From Amycolatopsis endophytica (lineage in GTDB: Bacteria > Actinomycetota > Actinomycetes > Mycobacteriales > Pseudonocardiaceae): DNA of 64,000 nucleotides. Within the stretch, counting starts at the first letter, position 1. Each line of letters starts with the position of its first letter. The translations under genes and the position numbers were made by a program. Of this stretch, positions 16,547 to 26,289 are shown piece after piece. A model generated the notes under the pieces. That model was not told where the DNA came from. It saw only the letters and a list, made by a program, of their open reading frames with translations, and made no database searches. The DNA lies in contig NZ_JACCFK010000001.1 of NCBI RefSeq assembly GCF_013410405.1, positions 3,658,001 to 3,722,000 of the forward strand, written 5' to 3'.

Positions 16547-17557
16547 ATGACTGCAGCAACTGTGCAGGACCTGACCCCGTTCGGCGGTGTCGAGCCGGAC
16601 GAGGCGTGGGCGGAAGAGGTGCGCACGCTGGCGCGGGAGCGGGATGCCGTGCTGCTGGCGCACAACTACCAGGCGCCGGCGATCCAGGACATCGCCGACC
16701 ACACCGGGGACTCCCTCGCGCTGTCCCGGATCGCCGCCGCCAGTGACGCGTCGACCATCGTGTTCTGCGGCGTGCACTTCATGGCCGAGACGGCGAAGAT
16801 CCTGGCGCCGGAGAAGACGGTGCTGATCCCCGACGCACGGGCGGGCTGCTCGCTGGCCGACTCCATCACGGGCGCTCAGTTGCGCGAGTGGAAGGCGCAG
16901 CACCCCGGCGCGGTGGTGGTGTCCTATGTGAACACCACGGCCGAGGTCAAGGCGGAGACCGACATCTGCTGTACGTCGTCCAACGCGGTCGACGTGGTGG
17001 CCTCGATCCCGGCCGACCGTGAGGTTCTGTTCTGCCCGGACCAGTTCCTCGGCGCGCACGTCAAGCGCAAGACGGGGCGGGAAAACCTGCGCATCTGGGC
17101 GGGCGAATGCCACGTGCACGCCGGGATCAACGGCCCGGAGCTGGCCGATCGCGCCGCCGCGAACCCGGACGCGGACCTGTTCATCCACCCCGAGTGCGGC
17201 TGTGCCACTTCGGCGCTCTACCTCGCGGGCGAGGGCACGCTGCCCGCGGACCGGGTGAAGATCCTGTCCACCGGCGACATGGTGCACGAAGCCCGCGCCA
17301 CCAAGGCGAAGTCGGTACTGGTGGCCACCGAGGTGGGCATGCTGCACCAGCTGCGCAAGGCCGCGCCGGGCATCGACTTCCGCGCGGTCAACGACCGGGC
17401 GTCGTGCACCTACATGAAAATGATCACGCCCGCCGCGCTGCTGCGCGGGTTGCGGGAAGGCGCCGACGAGGTGCACGTGGATCCGGAAACCGCCGCCAGG
17501 GCCCGTGCCTCGGTGCGGCGGATGATCGAGATCGGGCAGCCGGGCGGCGGCGAATGA
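16547..17557 (+). CDS. nadA: quinolinate synthase
   Basis: 336 residues. It condenses iminoaspartate with dihydroxyacetone phosphate to quinolinate using a [4Fe-4S] cluster. Candidate ligands are C101 (AGCSLAD), C217 (HPECGC) and C287 (RASCTYMKM). [20 protein letters not shown] is the family N-terminal signature. GGAGG precedes ATG 16547. First gene of nadABC; its stop overlaps the nadB start. Its promoter lies inside the NrtR operator. Confidence 0.96.
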   Translation: MTAATVQDLTPFGGVEPDEAWAEEVRTLARERDAVLLAHNYQAPAIQDIADHTGDSLALSRIAAASDASTIVFCGVHFMAETAKILAPEKTVLIPDARAGCSLADSITGAQLREWKAQHPGAVVVSYVNTTAEVKAETDICCTSSNAVDVVASIPADREVLFCPDQFLGAHVKRKTGRENLRIWAGECHVHAGINGPELADRAAANPDADLFIHPECGCATSALYLAGEGTLPADRVKILSTGDMVHEARATKAKSVLVATEVGMLHQLRKAAPGIDFRAVNDRASCTYMKMITPAALLRGLREGADEVHVDPETAARARASVRRMIEIGQPGGGE

Positions 17558-19191
17558 CGGTTACCGACGATCAGACGAAAACCTGGTACTGGGAAGCGGC
17601 AGCGGATCTGGTCGTGGTCGGCACCGGAGTGGCCGGGCTGACCGCGGCGATCCGGGCGCGGGAACTCGGCCTGCGCGTCCTGGTCGTCACGAAGGCGGCG
17701 GTCGGGGACGGCAACACGCGCTGGGCCCAGGGCGGTGTGGCGGTGGTGCTCGACGGCGAGCACGACGAGGGTGATTCCGTCGCACGGCACGTCGACGACA
17801 CGCTGCTCGCGGGCGCCGGACTGTGCGACGCCGGCGCGGTGGCGGCCATCCTGGCCGGCGGCCCCGGCGCGGTGTCCTGGCTGCGGTCGGCCGGTGCGGC
17901 GTTCGATCCCGGCGCGGACGGGCTGGCCCGCGCCCGCGAGGGCGGGCACAGCGCGTTCCGGGTCATCCACGCCGGCGGGGACGCGACCGGCGCCGAGGTC
18001 GAGCGGGCGCTCGTCGCGGAGGCCACCGGCCGTCGCCTGCCCGTACTGGAGCGGCACATCGCGGTCGACGCCCTGCGCACGCCCCGGGGTGACGTGGCCG
18101 GGGTGACCGTCCTCGATCCGGAGGGGCGCCGCGGTGTGCTGCGGGCGCCCGCGGTGCTGCTCGCCACCGGCGGAATGGGCCAGCTGTACCAGGCCACGTC
18201 GAATCCGGAGATCGCGACGGGCGACGGTGTCGCGCTCGCATTGCGGGCCGGTGCGGTTGCCGCGGACCTGGAGTTCGTGCAGTTCCACCCGACCGTGCTC
18301 TACACGCCGGGCGCCCGCGGCCGGTGCCCGCTGGTCACCGAAGCGGTTCGTGGTGAGGGAGCGGTGCTCGTCGACGGGGCGGGGGCGTCGGTGATGCAGG
18401 GCGTGCACCCGCTGGGCGACCTCGCGCCGCGCGACGTCGTGTCCGGTGCGATCACGCGCCGCCTCGCGTCGGCGCCGGGCGGGATCGACGACCACGTGTT
18501 CCTCGACGCGACCTCGGTTCCCGGGTTCGCCCGCCGGTTCCCGACGGTCTTCGCGGCCTGCCGCGCGATCGGGGTGGACCCGGCCCGCGATCCCATCCCG
18601 GTCAGCCCGGCCGCGCACTTCGCGTGCGGCGGGATCGTGGCGGGCGCGGACGGCCGCACCGGGGTCGCCGGGCTGTACGCGGCGGGCGAGGTCGCGCGGA
18701 CCGGTTTGCACGGCGCGAACCGGCTGGCGTCCAACAGCCTGCTGGAGGGGCTGGTCACCGGACGCGCGGCGGCCGGGGCCGTGGCCGCGGATCTCGCCGC
18801 GGACCGGCTCGGCGACCCGAAGCAGGCGGTCGCACCCGCGTGGGGGCGGGTGCGGATCGCCGAGCGGGACGCGGTGCAGCGCGCGATGAGCCGGTACGCC
18901 GCGATCGGCCGGGACGCCGAAGGTCTTGCCGTGGCCGGTTCCGTGCTCGATCTGTCGACATCGGACCGTCCACTGCGGATGCACGCCGACGTCGAGGACG
19001 CGGCGCTCACCCTGGTGGCGCAGGCACTCCTGGCCGCGGCGGCCCACCGCGCCGAGTCCCGCGGCTGCCACGTGCGCGCCGACCACCCCGCACGCGACGA
19101 CGTGCGGTGGCAGCGCAGCCAGCTCATCCGGCTGAACCCCTCGGGGCAGCCGGTGCTCGCCGACCCTGTGGTGACGGAGGAAGTGGCATGA
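17554..19191 (+). CDS. nadB: L-aspartate oxidase
   Basis: 545 residues. A flavoprotein oxidising aspartate to iminoaspartate. The FAD-binding VVGTGVAGL is at about 22-30, [10 protein letters not shown] follows, and there is a conserved active-site Arg region, [11 protein letters not shown] 17554 overlaps the nadA stop (ATGA). The C-terminal helical domain of the succinate dehydrogenase/fumarate reductase family is present, and length is normal. Coupled to nadC by another ATGA overlap. Confidence 0.96.
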   Translation: MTVTDDQTKTWYWEAAADLVVVGTGVAGLTAAIRARELGLRVLVVTKAAVGDGNTRWAQGGVAVVLDGEHDEGDSVARHVDDTLLAGAGLCDAGAVAAILAGGPGAVSWLRSAGAAFDPGADGLARAREGGHSAFRVIHAGGDATGAEVERALVAEATGRRLPVLERHIAVDALRTPRGDVAGVTVLDPEGRRGVLRAPAVLLATGGMGQLYQATSNPEIATGDGVALALRAGAVAADLEFVQFHPTVLYTPGARGRCPLVTEAVRGEGAVLVDGAGASVMQGVHPLGDLAPRDVVSGAITRRLASAPGGIDDHVFLDATSVPGFARRFPTVFAACRAIGVDPARDPIPVSPAAHFACGGIVAGADGRTGVAGLYAAGEVARTGLHGANRLASNSLLEGLVTGRAAAGAVAADLAADRLGDPKQAVAPAWGRVRIAERDAVQRAMSRYAAIGRDAEGLAVAGSVLDLSTSDRPLRMHADVEDAALTLVAQALLAAAAHRAESRGCHVRADHPARDDVRWQRSQLIRLNPSGQPVLADPVVTEEVA

Positions 19192-20036
19192 CCCTGGACC
19201 TGGAGGACGTCCGCCGCGTCGTGGAGACCGCGCTGGGCGAGGACCTGCGGTACGGGCCGGACGCGACGACGGCCGCCACGGTCCCGGCCGGGGCGAGCGC
19301 GGTCGCCGAGCTGACCCCGCGCGCCGACGGCACGCTCGCCGGCGGTCCGGTGGCGCTCGCGGTGTTCGACGCCGTGCTGGGCACCGGATACGAGGTGATC
19401 AGCCTGCTGGAGGACGGCGCCCGGCTCGTCGCGGGGCAGCCCGCGCTCGTCGTGCGCGGGCCGGTGCGAGGTCTGCTCACCGCCGAGCGGACCGCGCTGA
19501 ACCTGCTCTGCCACCTGTCGGGGGTGGCGACGGCGACGAACGCATGGGTGTCCGCTGTGGACGGTACCGGGTGCGGGATCCGCGATTCCCGCAAGACGTT
19601 GCCGGGTCTGCGGCTGCTGGAGAAGTACGCGGTGCGGTGTGGCGGCGGGGTGAACCACCGGATGGGCCTCGGCGACGCCGTGCTCATCAAGGACAACCAC
19701 GTGGTCGCCGCGGGATCGGTCACCGCCGCGCTGGCGGCCGCCCGTGAGCACGCGCCGGAGCTCGCGTGCGAGGTCGAGGTGGACACGCTGGACCAGCTCG
19801 CCGAGGCCCTCGACGCGGGTGCCGACGAGGTCCTGCTGGACAACTTCACGCCGGAGCAGTGCGCGGAAGCCGTGCGGCGCAAGGACGAGCTGTCACCCAA
19901 GACCCGGCTGGAGGCATCCGGAGGGTTGCGGTTGGCGAACGCCCGTCCCTACGCCGAGACCGGCGTGGACTTCCTGGCGGTCGGCGCGCTGACCCACTCC
20001 GCACCCGCGCTCGACCTCGGAATGGATCTTCGCTGA
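19188..20036 (+). CDS. nadC: nicotinate-nucleotide pyrophosphorylase (quinolinate phosphoribosyltransferase)
   Basis: 282 residues. It converts quinolinate and PRPP to nicotinate mononucleotide. Motifs seen: AERTALNLLCHLSG, DSRKTLPGLR, the KYAVRCGGGVNHR substrate loop and VDTLDQLAEAL. GGAGGAAG precedes ATG 19188, which overlaps the nadB stop. Last gene of the nad operon. Confidence 0.96.
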   Translation: MTLDLEDVRRVVETALGEDLRYGPDATTAATVPAGASAVAELTPRADGTLAGGPVALAVFDAVLGTGYEVISLLEDGARLVAGQPALVVRGPVRGLLTAERTALNLLCHLSGVATATNAWVSAVDGTGCGIRDSRKTLPGLRLLEKYAVRCGGGVNHRMGLGDAVLIKDNHVVAAGSVTAALAAAREHAPELACEVEVDTLDQLAEALDAGADEVLLDNFTPEQCAEAVRRKDELSPKTRLEASGGLRLANARPYAETGVDFLAVGALTHSAPALDLGMDLR

Positions 20037-20062
20037 GCCCTGTCCCGGCCTAGGATCGGGGC

Positions 20063-21343
20063 ATGGCGGCCGATTTCCTGATCACCCTGCTGCGCAAGGG
20101 GGCGGGGGTGCTCGCGTCGACGCCTCGTGAGCTGCCGGGCGAAATCGACGACCCGGAGCCGGTGTCCGCGATCAAGCGGATGAGCGCGGTCGCGGCGAGC
20201 AGCACCGACGGACCGCGCGAATCGCTGATGGTACGCGCCACGCGGTATGCCGTGCTGCTGCCGCTGGTGTACCGGATCGGGACACTGCCGATCGCGTGGG
20301 CGTGGCTGGTGACCGCGCACGGCACGGTTCCGGTGGTGACGGCGGTGACCTGGTTCGCCGTCCTGGCGAACCTGGCCGGGCTGGCGTGGGTGCTGCGGGT
20401 GCCCGACCGCAGCGGGCGGATGACGGCGGTGCTGCTGGCCGCCGACCTGGTGTTCGCGGTCGTGGCCGGGGTGGCGGTGAGCGCGGCCGCCCCGGCCCCG
20501 TTGTACTGGCCGGCGTCGTGGGTGCCGTTCCTGAACTGGACGGGCACGGTCGGGCTGTGGACGATGTGCCGCGGTGTGCCCGCCGGGCTGGCCCTGGTGG
20601 TGCTCGGGGTGCCGGTGCAGGTGGGGTTGCTTGCGCTCGGCGGGCAGCTGTCGATGTGGGTTCCGGCGCTGGTCAGCGGCTCCGGCACGATGCTGGTCGC
20701 GGTGGTGGTGGCCGCCGGGACGCTGGTGCTGCTGGGGGTCGCGACGCGGCTGGCGCTGGCGATCGGGATGCGGCTCGGGGTGGCGGGCGAACGGTCGCGG
20801 ACCGAGCGGGCACTGCACGACACGGTGCTGCAGACGCTCGAAGCGATGGCGATGCGCCGTCCGGGTGACTCGGCTGCTCAATTGGAGCAGGTGCGCGCGC
20901 AGGCCCGGGCGCAGGCCAGTGAGCTGCGCCGGGGACTGGGCACGCCGGGCAGCACACCGGACAGCCTGGCCACCGAACTGACCGGGTTGGCGACGGAGAT
21001 GGCGCGGGAAGGCTTGCGCGCGCAACTGGCGCTGTCCGACCTGGCCGACGACACGTTGAGCGAGGCCCGCCGGGCGGCGGTCCGCGATGCGACGCGTGAG
21101 GCGTTGCGCAACACACTCAAGCACGCCGGGACGCGCGAGGTGGTGATGCGCCTGGCCGAGCACGACGGGGGAATCGCGGTGGTGGTGCGTGACCACGGCG
21201 TCGGATACGACGCAGGGGCGCGGCCGGCCGGGTTCGGCGTGAGCGAGTCGATGAGGGCGCGCTTGACCGAGGCGGGCGGCTGGTGCCGGATCGATTCGGA
21301 GCCGGGGCGGGGGACTCGGGTCACCTTGTGGGTGCCGCGCTAG
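20063..21343 (+). CDS. sensor histidine kinase, NarL/DesK-like (HisKA_3-type)
   Basis: 426 residues. An N-terminal region with about four to six membrane segments (residues 60-230) leads to an H-box RALHDTVLQ with H252. The N-box-like REALRNTLKHA, the G1 box VRDHGVGYD and the GTRV end of a compact HATPase_c domain follow. It lacks an obvious periplasmic sensor, so it may read a membrane or intramembrane signal. TAGGAT (20051-20056) is 6 nt before ATG 20063, giving a probable leaderless start. No regulator gene is adjacent; the nearest NarL-type one is at 25654. Confidence 0.87.
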   Translation: MAADFLITLLRKGAGVLASTPRELPGEIDDPEPVSAIKRMSAVAASSTDGPRESLMVRATRYAVLLPLVYRIGTLPIAWAWLVTAHGTVPVVTAVTWFAVLANLAGLAWVLRVPDRSGRMTAVLLAADLVFAVVAGVAVSAAAPAPLYWPASWVPFLNWTGTVGLWTMCRGVPAGLALVVLGVPVQVGLLALGGQLSMWVPALVSGSGTMLVAVVVAAGTLVLLGVATRLALAIGMRLGVAGERSRTERALHDTVLQTLEAMAMRRPGDSAAQLEQVRAQARAQASELRRGLGTPGSTPDSLATELTGLATEMAREGLRAQLALSDLADDTLSEARRAAVRDATREALRNTLKHAGTREVVMRLAEHDGGIAVVVRDHGVGYDAGARPAGFGVSESMRARLTEAGGWCRIDSEPGRGTRVTLWVPR

Positions 21344-21426
21344 GCAGTGACAACGGTGGATGCTGCTCCGCCTTCGGGGGGGGAGACCGGTGTCGCGCAG
21401 TGCGTCGTTCCCCCAGCTCAACCGCG

Positions 21427-22494
21427 CTAGAACGGCAGGTGCGCGTTCGTCTCCTTGACCAGCTCCGCCAGTTCCGGCAGCTCCCGCACCTCGCGCCCGG
21501 CCGCACGCAGGGTTTCGGCTCCCACGCAGTCCACGAAGACGCTCGGCTCGCGCCAGGCGAACACCACCCGTGGGATGCCGGCGTCGAGGATGTGCTGGGT
21601 GCACGTGACCGGCCGCGAAGACCGTGCGCTGCACGGCTCCAGCGACGAGTAGATCGTCGCGGCCCGGGGTTTGGCCGGGCCCAGCTTGGCGATCGCGACC
21701 TCTTCCGCGTGGTCGTGCGGGTCCGTTTCGCCCGAGTAGCCGGTCGCCAGCACCTGGTCGTGCGCGTCCACGACGATCGCGCCGACCCGGAACGTCGTCG
21801 AGGGCGGGCAGTTGTCCGCGAGCGCGATAGCCTCCCGCAGCCGCCGCTGATCCCGCGCCGCCTGGCCCAGGTGGTAGCGCATGAACACGACGTCGCCGAT
21901 CCGGCGGGTCTCGGTCAGCTGCAGCCGTCCCGGCGGAAACCGGCCGGGGCCGACGAACCTCGGCGCCGCGGCCTCGCCCACGAACACCGGCGCGACCGCC
22001 AGGTGCAGCTCATCCACCACGCCCGCGGTGAGGAACAGCGTGTGCACCGCTCCGCCGCCCTCGACCATCAGCCGCTCCACACCGCGCCCGGCCAGGTCGG
22101 CCAGCACGCGATGCAGGTCGAGCGGGTCACCGCCGTCGACGACCGTCGCCACCGGCCCGAGCCGCGCCCGCGCTGACGGGACCGCCGCGGCGGAGGTGTA
22201 GACCAGCTTGTCCACGTCGCCGGTGGTGAAGAACCTCGCCGACGGGTCGAGATCGCCGCTCTCGGTGATCGTGACCTTCGCCGGGTTCCCGCCCCCCGAC
22301 CGCACCAGCAGTCGCGGATCGTCGGTGCGGATCGTGCCCGCGCCGACCAGGATCGCGTCCACCCCCGCGCGCACGTCGTCCACGCGCGCGAAGTCCTCCT
22401 CATTGGACAGCAGGAGACGCTGGTCGCTGGTGTCGTCGAGGTAGCCGTCGAGGGAGACCGCCGCGGAGGCGACGACGTAGGGGCGCTTGCTCAC
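21427..22494 (-). CDS. RibD-like protein with reversed domain order (reductase then deaminase)
   Basis: 355 residues. The N-terminal half is a RibD C-terminal/dihydrofolate-reductase-like domain: ASAAVSLDGYLDD, VDAILVGAGTIRTDDPRL, LMVEGGG. The C-terminal half is a cytidine-deaminase-like domain with the zinc motif HAEE and PC-x9-C (EPCSARSSRPVTC). In classical RibD the deaminase comes first. It may work in riboflavin or a deazaflavin/pterin-like pathway; no other rib gene is nearby. GTG 22494 is the likely start, 6 nt after CAGACT, a weak -10. Its function beyond the domains is uncertain. Confidence 0.78.
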   Translation of the reverse strand: MSKRPYVVASAAVSLDGYLDDTSDQRLLLSNEEDFARVDDVRAGVDAILVGAGTIRTDDPRLLVRSGGGNPAKVTITESGDLDPSARFFTTGDVDKLVYTSAAAVPSARARLGPVATVVDGGDPLDLHRVLADLAGRGVERLMVEGGGAVHTLFLTAGVVDELHLAVAPVFVGEAAAPRFVGPGRFPPGRLQLTETRRIGDVVFMRYHLGQAARDQRRLREAIALADNCPPSTTFRVGAIVVDAHDQVLATGYSGETDPHDHAEEVAIAKLGPAKPRAATIYSSLEPCSARSSRPVTCTQHILDAGIPRVVFAWREPSVFVDCVGAETLRAAGREVRELPELAELVKETNAHLPF

Positions 22495-22590
22495 TTCCCG
22501 AGTCTGCCATCCCGGATTCCGGACCGCGTTGACACGGAAGCCGCTGGGCACTTTCGTGCGGAGTGGAACTCATCGCACCGGGGGTCTGTT

Positions 22591-23631
22591 GTGTCGAACG
22601 CCGCCGCGGTACTCGCCGCCATCCGCCGCGAGGGGCCCCTGTCCCGCGCCGCGATCGCGGAGCTGACGTCGCTGAGCATGCCGACGGTCAGCCGCCAGGT
22701 GACCGCGCTCGCCGAAGCACGGCTGGTGCGGGACGTGCCGGACCTGTCCCGGTCGGGCGCGGTCGGCCGTCCGCGCGTCCCGGTCGACCTCGACGACAGC
22801 GTGCTCGCCGCGTGCGGCGTGCACATCGGGGTCCGCACGACCACGTTCGGCATGGTCGACCTGCGGGGCGGTTTGGTCGGCAGTGAAAAAATCCCCACGC
22901 CACGGGGTGGTGCGGAGGATGGGCTCGCGTTCCTCGTCGCGAAGGTCCGCGCGTTCCTGCGCCGCTGGCGGGACCGCCGGATCGTCGGGCTCGGGCTCGC
23001 CACCGGCGGACAGGTCGATATCGCCCGCGGACTGGTCACGCACGAGCGGCTGGGCTGGCACCGGGTCCCGGCCGGCGCCGCACTGGCGCGGGGGACCGGG
23101 CTGCCGGTGCACGTCGACGGGCACGTGCCCGCGATGGCGCACGCCGAACTGCTGTTCGGCGAGGGCAAGCAGTACCCGAGCCTGCTCTACTTCTACGCGC
23201 GGCAGGTCGTCGGCACGGCGATCGTCGTCGACGGCGTCCTGCACCGCGGCCCCGGTCAGGCAGGCACGGTCGCGCACCTGCCGGTCGGCGGCGACGTGCG
23301 CTGCCCGTGCGGGCGCACCGGCTGCCTCGAAGCGACCGTCAACGCCCAGACCGACCGGGGCGCCTTCGCCGAGCGGGCGGCGACGATGGGCCGCGCGGTG
23401 GCGTTGCTGCGCGACGTCGTCAACCCGGACCAGGTCGTCCTCGGCGGCCAGAACATCACCGACGCGCCCGAGCACCTGGCCACCCTGCTGCACACCTTCG
23501 CGGCGACGACCGCGCTGCCCGGAACCGACCTGGTGACGGTCACCAGGTTCGGCCCGGACGTGCAGGCCGTCGCCGCCTGCACCGGCGCGCTGGCCGCCGT
23601 GTTCGCCGACCCGACACCGCTGATGGGTTAG
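22591..23631 (+). CDS. ROK-family transcriptional regulator
   Basis: 346 residues. An N-terminal winged HTH (LSRAAIAELTSLSMPTVSRQ) is followed by a ROK sugar-kinase-like domain. The ROK zinc motif CPCGRTGCLEA is intact. The phosphate-binding loop differs from active kinases, so a sugar-responsive repressor is likely. Start is GTG 22591. No sugar transport or catabolic gene is adjacent, so its regulon is elsewhere. Its stop overlaps that of the convergent protease. Confidence 0.87.
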   Translation: MSNAAAVLAAIRREGPLSRAAIAELTSLSMPTVSRQVTALAEARLVRDVPDLSRSGAVGRPRVPVDLDDSVLAACGVHIGVRTTTFGMVDLRGGLVGSEKIPTPRGGAEDGLAFLVAKVRAFLRRWRDRRIVGLGLATGGQVDIARGLVTHERLGWHRVPAGAALARGTGLPVHVDGHVPAMAHAELLFGEGKQYPSLLYFYARQVVGTAIVVDGVLHRGPGQAGTVAHLPVGGDVRCPCGRTGCLEATVNAQTDRGAFAERAATMGRAVALLRDVVNPDQVVLGGQNITDAPEHLATLLHTFAATTALPGTDLVTVTRFGPDVQAVAACTGALAAVFADPTPLMG

Positions 23632-24326
23632 ACGCCCGCGGTGCCGCGGATCCAGTCGCGGTTGGCGGCCACGCTGGCGTAGTTCTGCGTGCCGTTGATG
23701 TCCGAACCGGAGTTCTCGCCGGTCGAGCACACGCCCACCTGCTTGCCGTCGGCGAGCTGCGGGCCCCCCGAGTCGCCGTGCCAGGACGAGCCGTCGACGC
23801 CGCGGCTGGCGATCGCCTCACCGTTGTAGGCGTCCGAGCTCGTGCCGGTCACCTCGACCGTCGCGGTCTTGAGCGTGTCCGACGGCGGGCTGTCGTTCTC
23901 GGTGCGGCCCCAGCCGTAGATCTCGTTGGTGTCGCCCGGCGACGGCGCCGCGTCGGCCAGCTCCATGTACGTGGTGTCGACCGAGCTGGTCAGGTGCAGC
24001 AGCGCCATGTCCCCGTCCGGCGAGGCGACCTGCCGGTCGACATCGGCCCCGGTGCCCTCGCCGAGTGCCACATCCCCGACCTTCACGTGCATTCCGGGCT
24101 CGTTCAGACAATGCTGCGCGGTCAACACCCACTGCGGTGCGATAATCGTGCCGGAGCATTCGAAACCGTCGAAAGCGGTCGCGTCGTCCCAGTAGATCTG
24201 CGCGCCCCACGGTGCGGAGGAAACCGTGCTGCCCCCGATGATCAGGGGTGTCGCGGCCTCCGCTGTGGCCAGTCCGGACGTGGCGAGTGCGGCCGCCGCC
24301 GCGATCGTCGCGATCGATTTGCGCAT
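23628..24326 (-). CDS. secreted trypsin-like serine protease (S1)
   Basis: 232 residues. Signal peptide about 1-25, a very short propeptide, then IIGG, the usual mature N-terminus. The triad is H72 (LTAQHC), D106 (GDMALL) and S186 (GDSGGP). C57-C73 can form the standard disulfide. LTAQHC in place of LTAAHC is a small oddity. GGGAGGG precedes ATG 24326. A minus-strand TAGGTT (24381-24376) may be the -10. Small actinomycete S1 proteases of this kind are exported digestive or processing enzymes. It lies just upstream of eccE, although EccE-linked mycosins are subtilisin-like, not S1. Confidence 0.92.
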   Translation of the reverse strand: MRKSIATIAAAAALATSGLATAEAATPLIIGGSTVSSAPWGAQIYWDDATAFDGFECSGTIIAPQWVLTAQHCLNEPGMHVKVGDVALGEGTGADVDRQVASPDGDMALLHLTSSVDTTYMELADAAPSPGDTNEIYGWGRTENDSPPSDTLKTATVEVTGTSSDAYNGEAIASRGVDGSSWHGDSGGPQLADGKQVGVCSTGENSGSDINGTQNYASVAANRDWIRGTAGV

Positions 24327-24492
24327 GACGAATTTCCCTCCCGCGCATTGTGGTGATTCCCCGGTGACAACGAAGAACCTATTTCTCGGACAGCGGCGCG
24401 GGGAACCTACGGAAGTTGGTGATTTCCCGACATCAGCTCCATGCGGGTCGCCGGTGGCGTCAAGCGCCACGACTGCCGCATGGGGCCAGGTT

Positions 24493-25569
24493 CTAGCCGG
24501 GCAGGGCGAGCGGCAGGGTGCGGCGCACCGCGGAGGCGTGCCGTCCGTAGAGCGGCACGACCGGCACTCCGAGGTCCCGCGTGCGGGGCGGGCGCCGGGA
24601 GCCGGCGTAGCGCGCCAGTCGCAGCGTCACCTCGTCCGTGAGTCGCCCGAAACGGTTGCGCCGCAAGGTGTACGAGGTGACCGTCAGTGCCGCGCCGTCG
24701 GAGGTCGTGGTCAGCAGCACGGGCACGTCTTCGCGGGTCAGCGGCGCGAACCCGGCCTGCGTGACGCCCCCGGCCGACCACGACCGCCACCCGTCGGTGA
24801 TCGGGGTGCGGGAGGGGAAGTCGGTGCCGAGGCTGGCGCGCAGTTCGGTCGCGAGTTCGCCGGCCTCCAGCAGCGTGCTGCCGTACCCGGCCTTGGCGAG
24901 GGCGCCCATCAGTGCCAGCGCGGCCCTCGTGGTCGCGCGCAGCTCGCCGGGCTCACCGCCGCCGCGGGCCAGCGCGGCCAGCGGCGCGTCGTGCTCGCGG
25001 AAGCGCACGGCCACCAGGTACGTCCGCTCACCGAAACTGGTGCGCACCAGCAGTTGCGCGCCCGACAACGGGATCTCCGGGTTCTCGCAGGCGGCCCGCA
25101 GGAGGTCGAGGACCCGCGCCACGTCCGGCTCGACGCCCGCACGCAGCCGGATGACCGCGGTCCAGCCGTCGCCGACCCCGGCCACGCCGAACCGGTTCCC
25201 GGCGCGGTCGACGTGCTGCCGCAACCGGAAGTCGTGCGCGAGCACCCGCAGCGGATCGGCGGCCTGGCGGCGTTCGTCGTGCTGGAGCAGCCGGTAGGAC
25301 ACCCACGTCAGCGCCCAGCCGGCCAGGTGCCGTCCCGCGAACCGCACCGACGTGCCGGCGACGACCACGAGCGCCAGCGCGGTGACGACGAGCTTCGCGG
25401 GCAGCACGCCCTGGACGGCGAGGAGGACCGCGATCAGCGCGCACTCCCAGACCGCGATCTGCGCGAAGGAGATCGGCAGCACGAACGGCGCCACGGTGAT
25501 CCGGCGGGTCCGGGGTGCTCGGGGGCCGGTCCCGCCACCGGCGGAGACCCCCGCGTCGGCAGCGGTCAA
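24493..25569 (-). CDS. EccE-like type VII secretion protein (orphan)
   Basis: 358 residues. After a 30-residue basic tail there are two close membrane helices (about 35-80), then GWALTWVSYRLLQHDERR and a soluble domain resembling EccE: GWTAVIRLRAGVEPDV, GFAPLTREDVPVLL and a C-terminal RRTLPLALPG. EccE sits at the rim of the ESX secretion machine in the inner membrane. The start is TTG 25569, with AAGGAG correctly spaced upstream. No eccB, eccC, eccD, mycP or esx gene is in this window. Divergent from the response regulator. Family moderately confident. Confidence 0.7.
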   Translation of the reverse strand: MTAADAGVSAGGGTGPRAPRTRRITVAPFVLPISFAQIAVWECALIAVLLAVQGVLPAKLVVTALALVVVAGTSVRFAGRHLAGWALTWVSYRLLQHDERRQAADPLRVLAHDFRLRQHVDRAGNRFGVAGVGDGWTAVIRLRAGVEPDVARVLDLLRAACENPEIPLSGAQLLVRTSFGERTYLVAVRFREHDAPLAALARGGGEPGELRATTRAALALMGALAKAGYGSTLLEAGELATELRASLGTDFPSRTPITDGWRSWSAGGVTQAGFAPLTREDVPVLLTTTSDGAALTVTSYTLRRNRFGRLTDEVTLRLARYAGSRRPPRTRDLGVPVVPLYGRHASAVRRTLPLALPG

Positions 25570-25653
25570 CTCGCTTCTCCTTGCTCCTGGTACAGAATAA
25601 ACGCGGAACCGGTATCCGCTGCCGGGAAAAATGCCCACAGGGAGTGAGGTCCC

Positions 25654-26289
25654 ATGGCCGCGAACGAGGGCGGGCCCATCCGGGTCGGCGTCATCGAGGA
25701 CCACCCGCTGTACCGCTACGCGGTGGCGAACGTGCTGTCCGCCGCGCCCGACGTCGAGCTGGGCCCCGTCGCGGAATCGGTCGCCGACTTCGCCACCGCC
25801 CAGGAGCCCGGCGGCTGCGTGGTGGTGCTCGACCTCAAATTGCGCGGCGTGACGGACTCGCAGGCGGTGCAGGAGGTGGTGCGGATGGGGCACAAGGTGC
25901 TGGTGGTCTCCGCGCATGCCGGCCAGGACGAGGTGCTCGGCGCGATCTCCGCGGGCGCCCGCGGATACCTGTCGAAGGACGCCGACGGTGACGACATCCT
26001 CCACGCGATCCGCGAAATCGCCGCGGGCAACTCCTACGTGTCGCCGACGCTCGCGTCCTACCTGCTGGACTCCACCCGGCCGCGCGCCGGTGTGAAAAGC
26101 GTCCTGTCCGACCGCGAACGCCAGGTGCTGTCCCTGGTCGCCGCGGGCGAACGGGACGCCGACATCGCCGAGACGATGTCGATCAGCGTCCGCACCGTGC
26201 GCTCCTACCTCGACCGCATCCGCGACAAGACGGGCCGTCGCCGCCGCCCCGAACTCACCCGGCTGGCCATCGAAGAGGGGATGGCCTAA
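25654..26289 (+). CDS. NarL/LuxR-family response regulator
   Basis: 211 residues. Receiver domain with acidic E15-D16, phosphoacceptor D60 (VVVLDLKLRG) and the conserved lysine in GYLSKDADG. The LuxR HTH is LSDRERQVLSLVAAGERDADIA then SVRTVRSYLDRI. GGGAGTGAGG precedes ATG 25654. There is no adjacent kinase gene; the HisKA_3 kinase at 20063 is a possible partner. It is divergent from eccE across an 84-bp promoter region with TATTCT on the minus strand. Its 3' end overlaps the convergent nitrilase gene by 4 bp. Confidence 0.92.
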   Translation: MAANEGGPIRVGVIEDHPLYRYAVANVLSAAPDVELGPVAESVADFATAQEPGGCVVVLDLKLRGVTDSQAVQEVVRMGHKVLVVSAHAGQDEVLGAISAGARGYLSKDADGDDILHAIREIAAGNSYVSPTLASYLLDSTRPRAGVKSVLSDRERQVLSLVAAGERDADIAETMSISVRTVRSYLDRIRDKTGRRRRPELTRLAIEEGMA

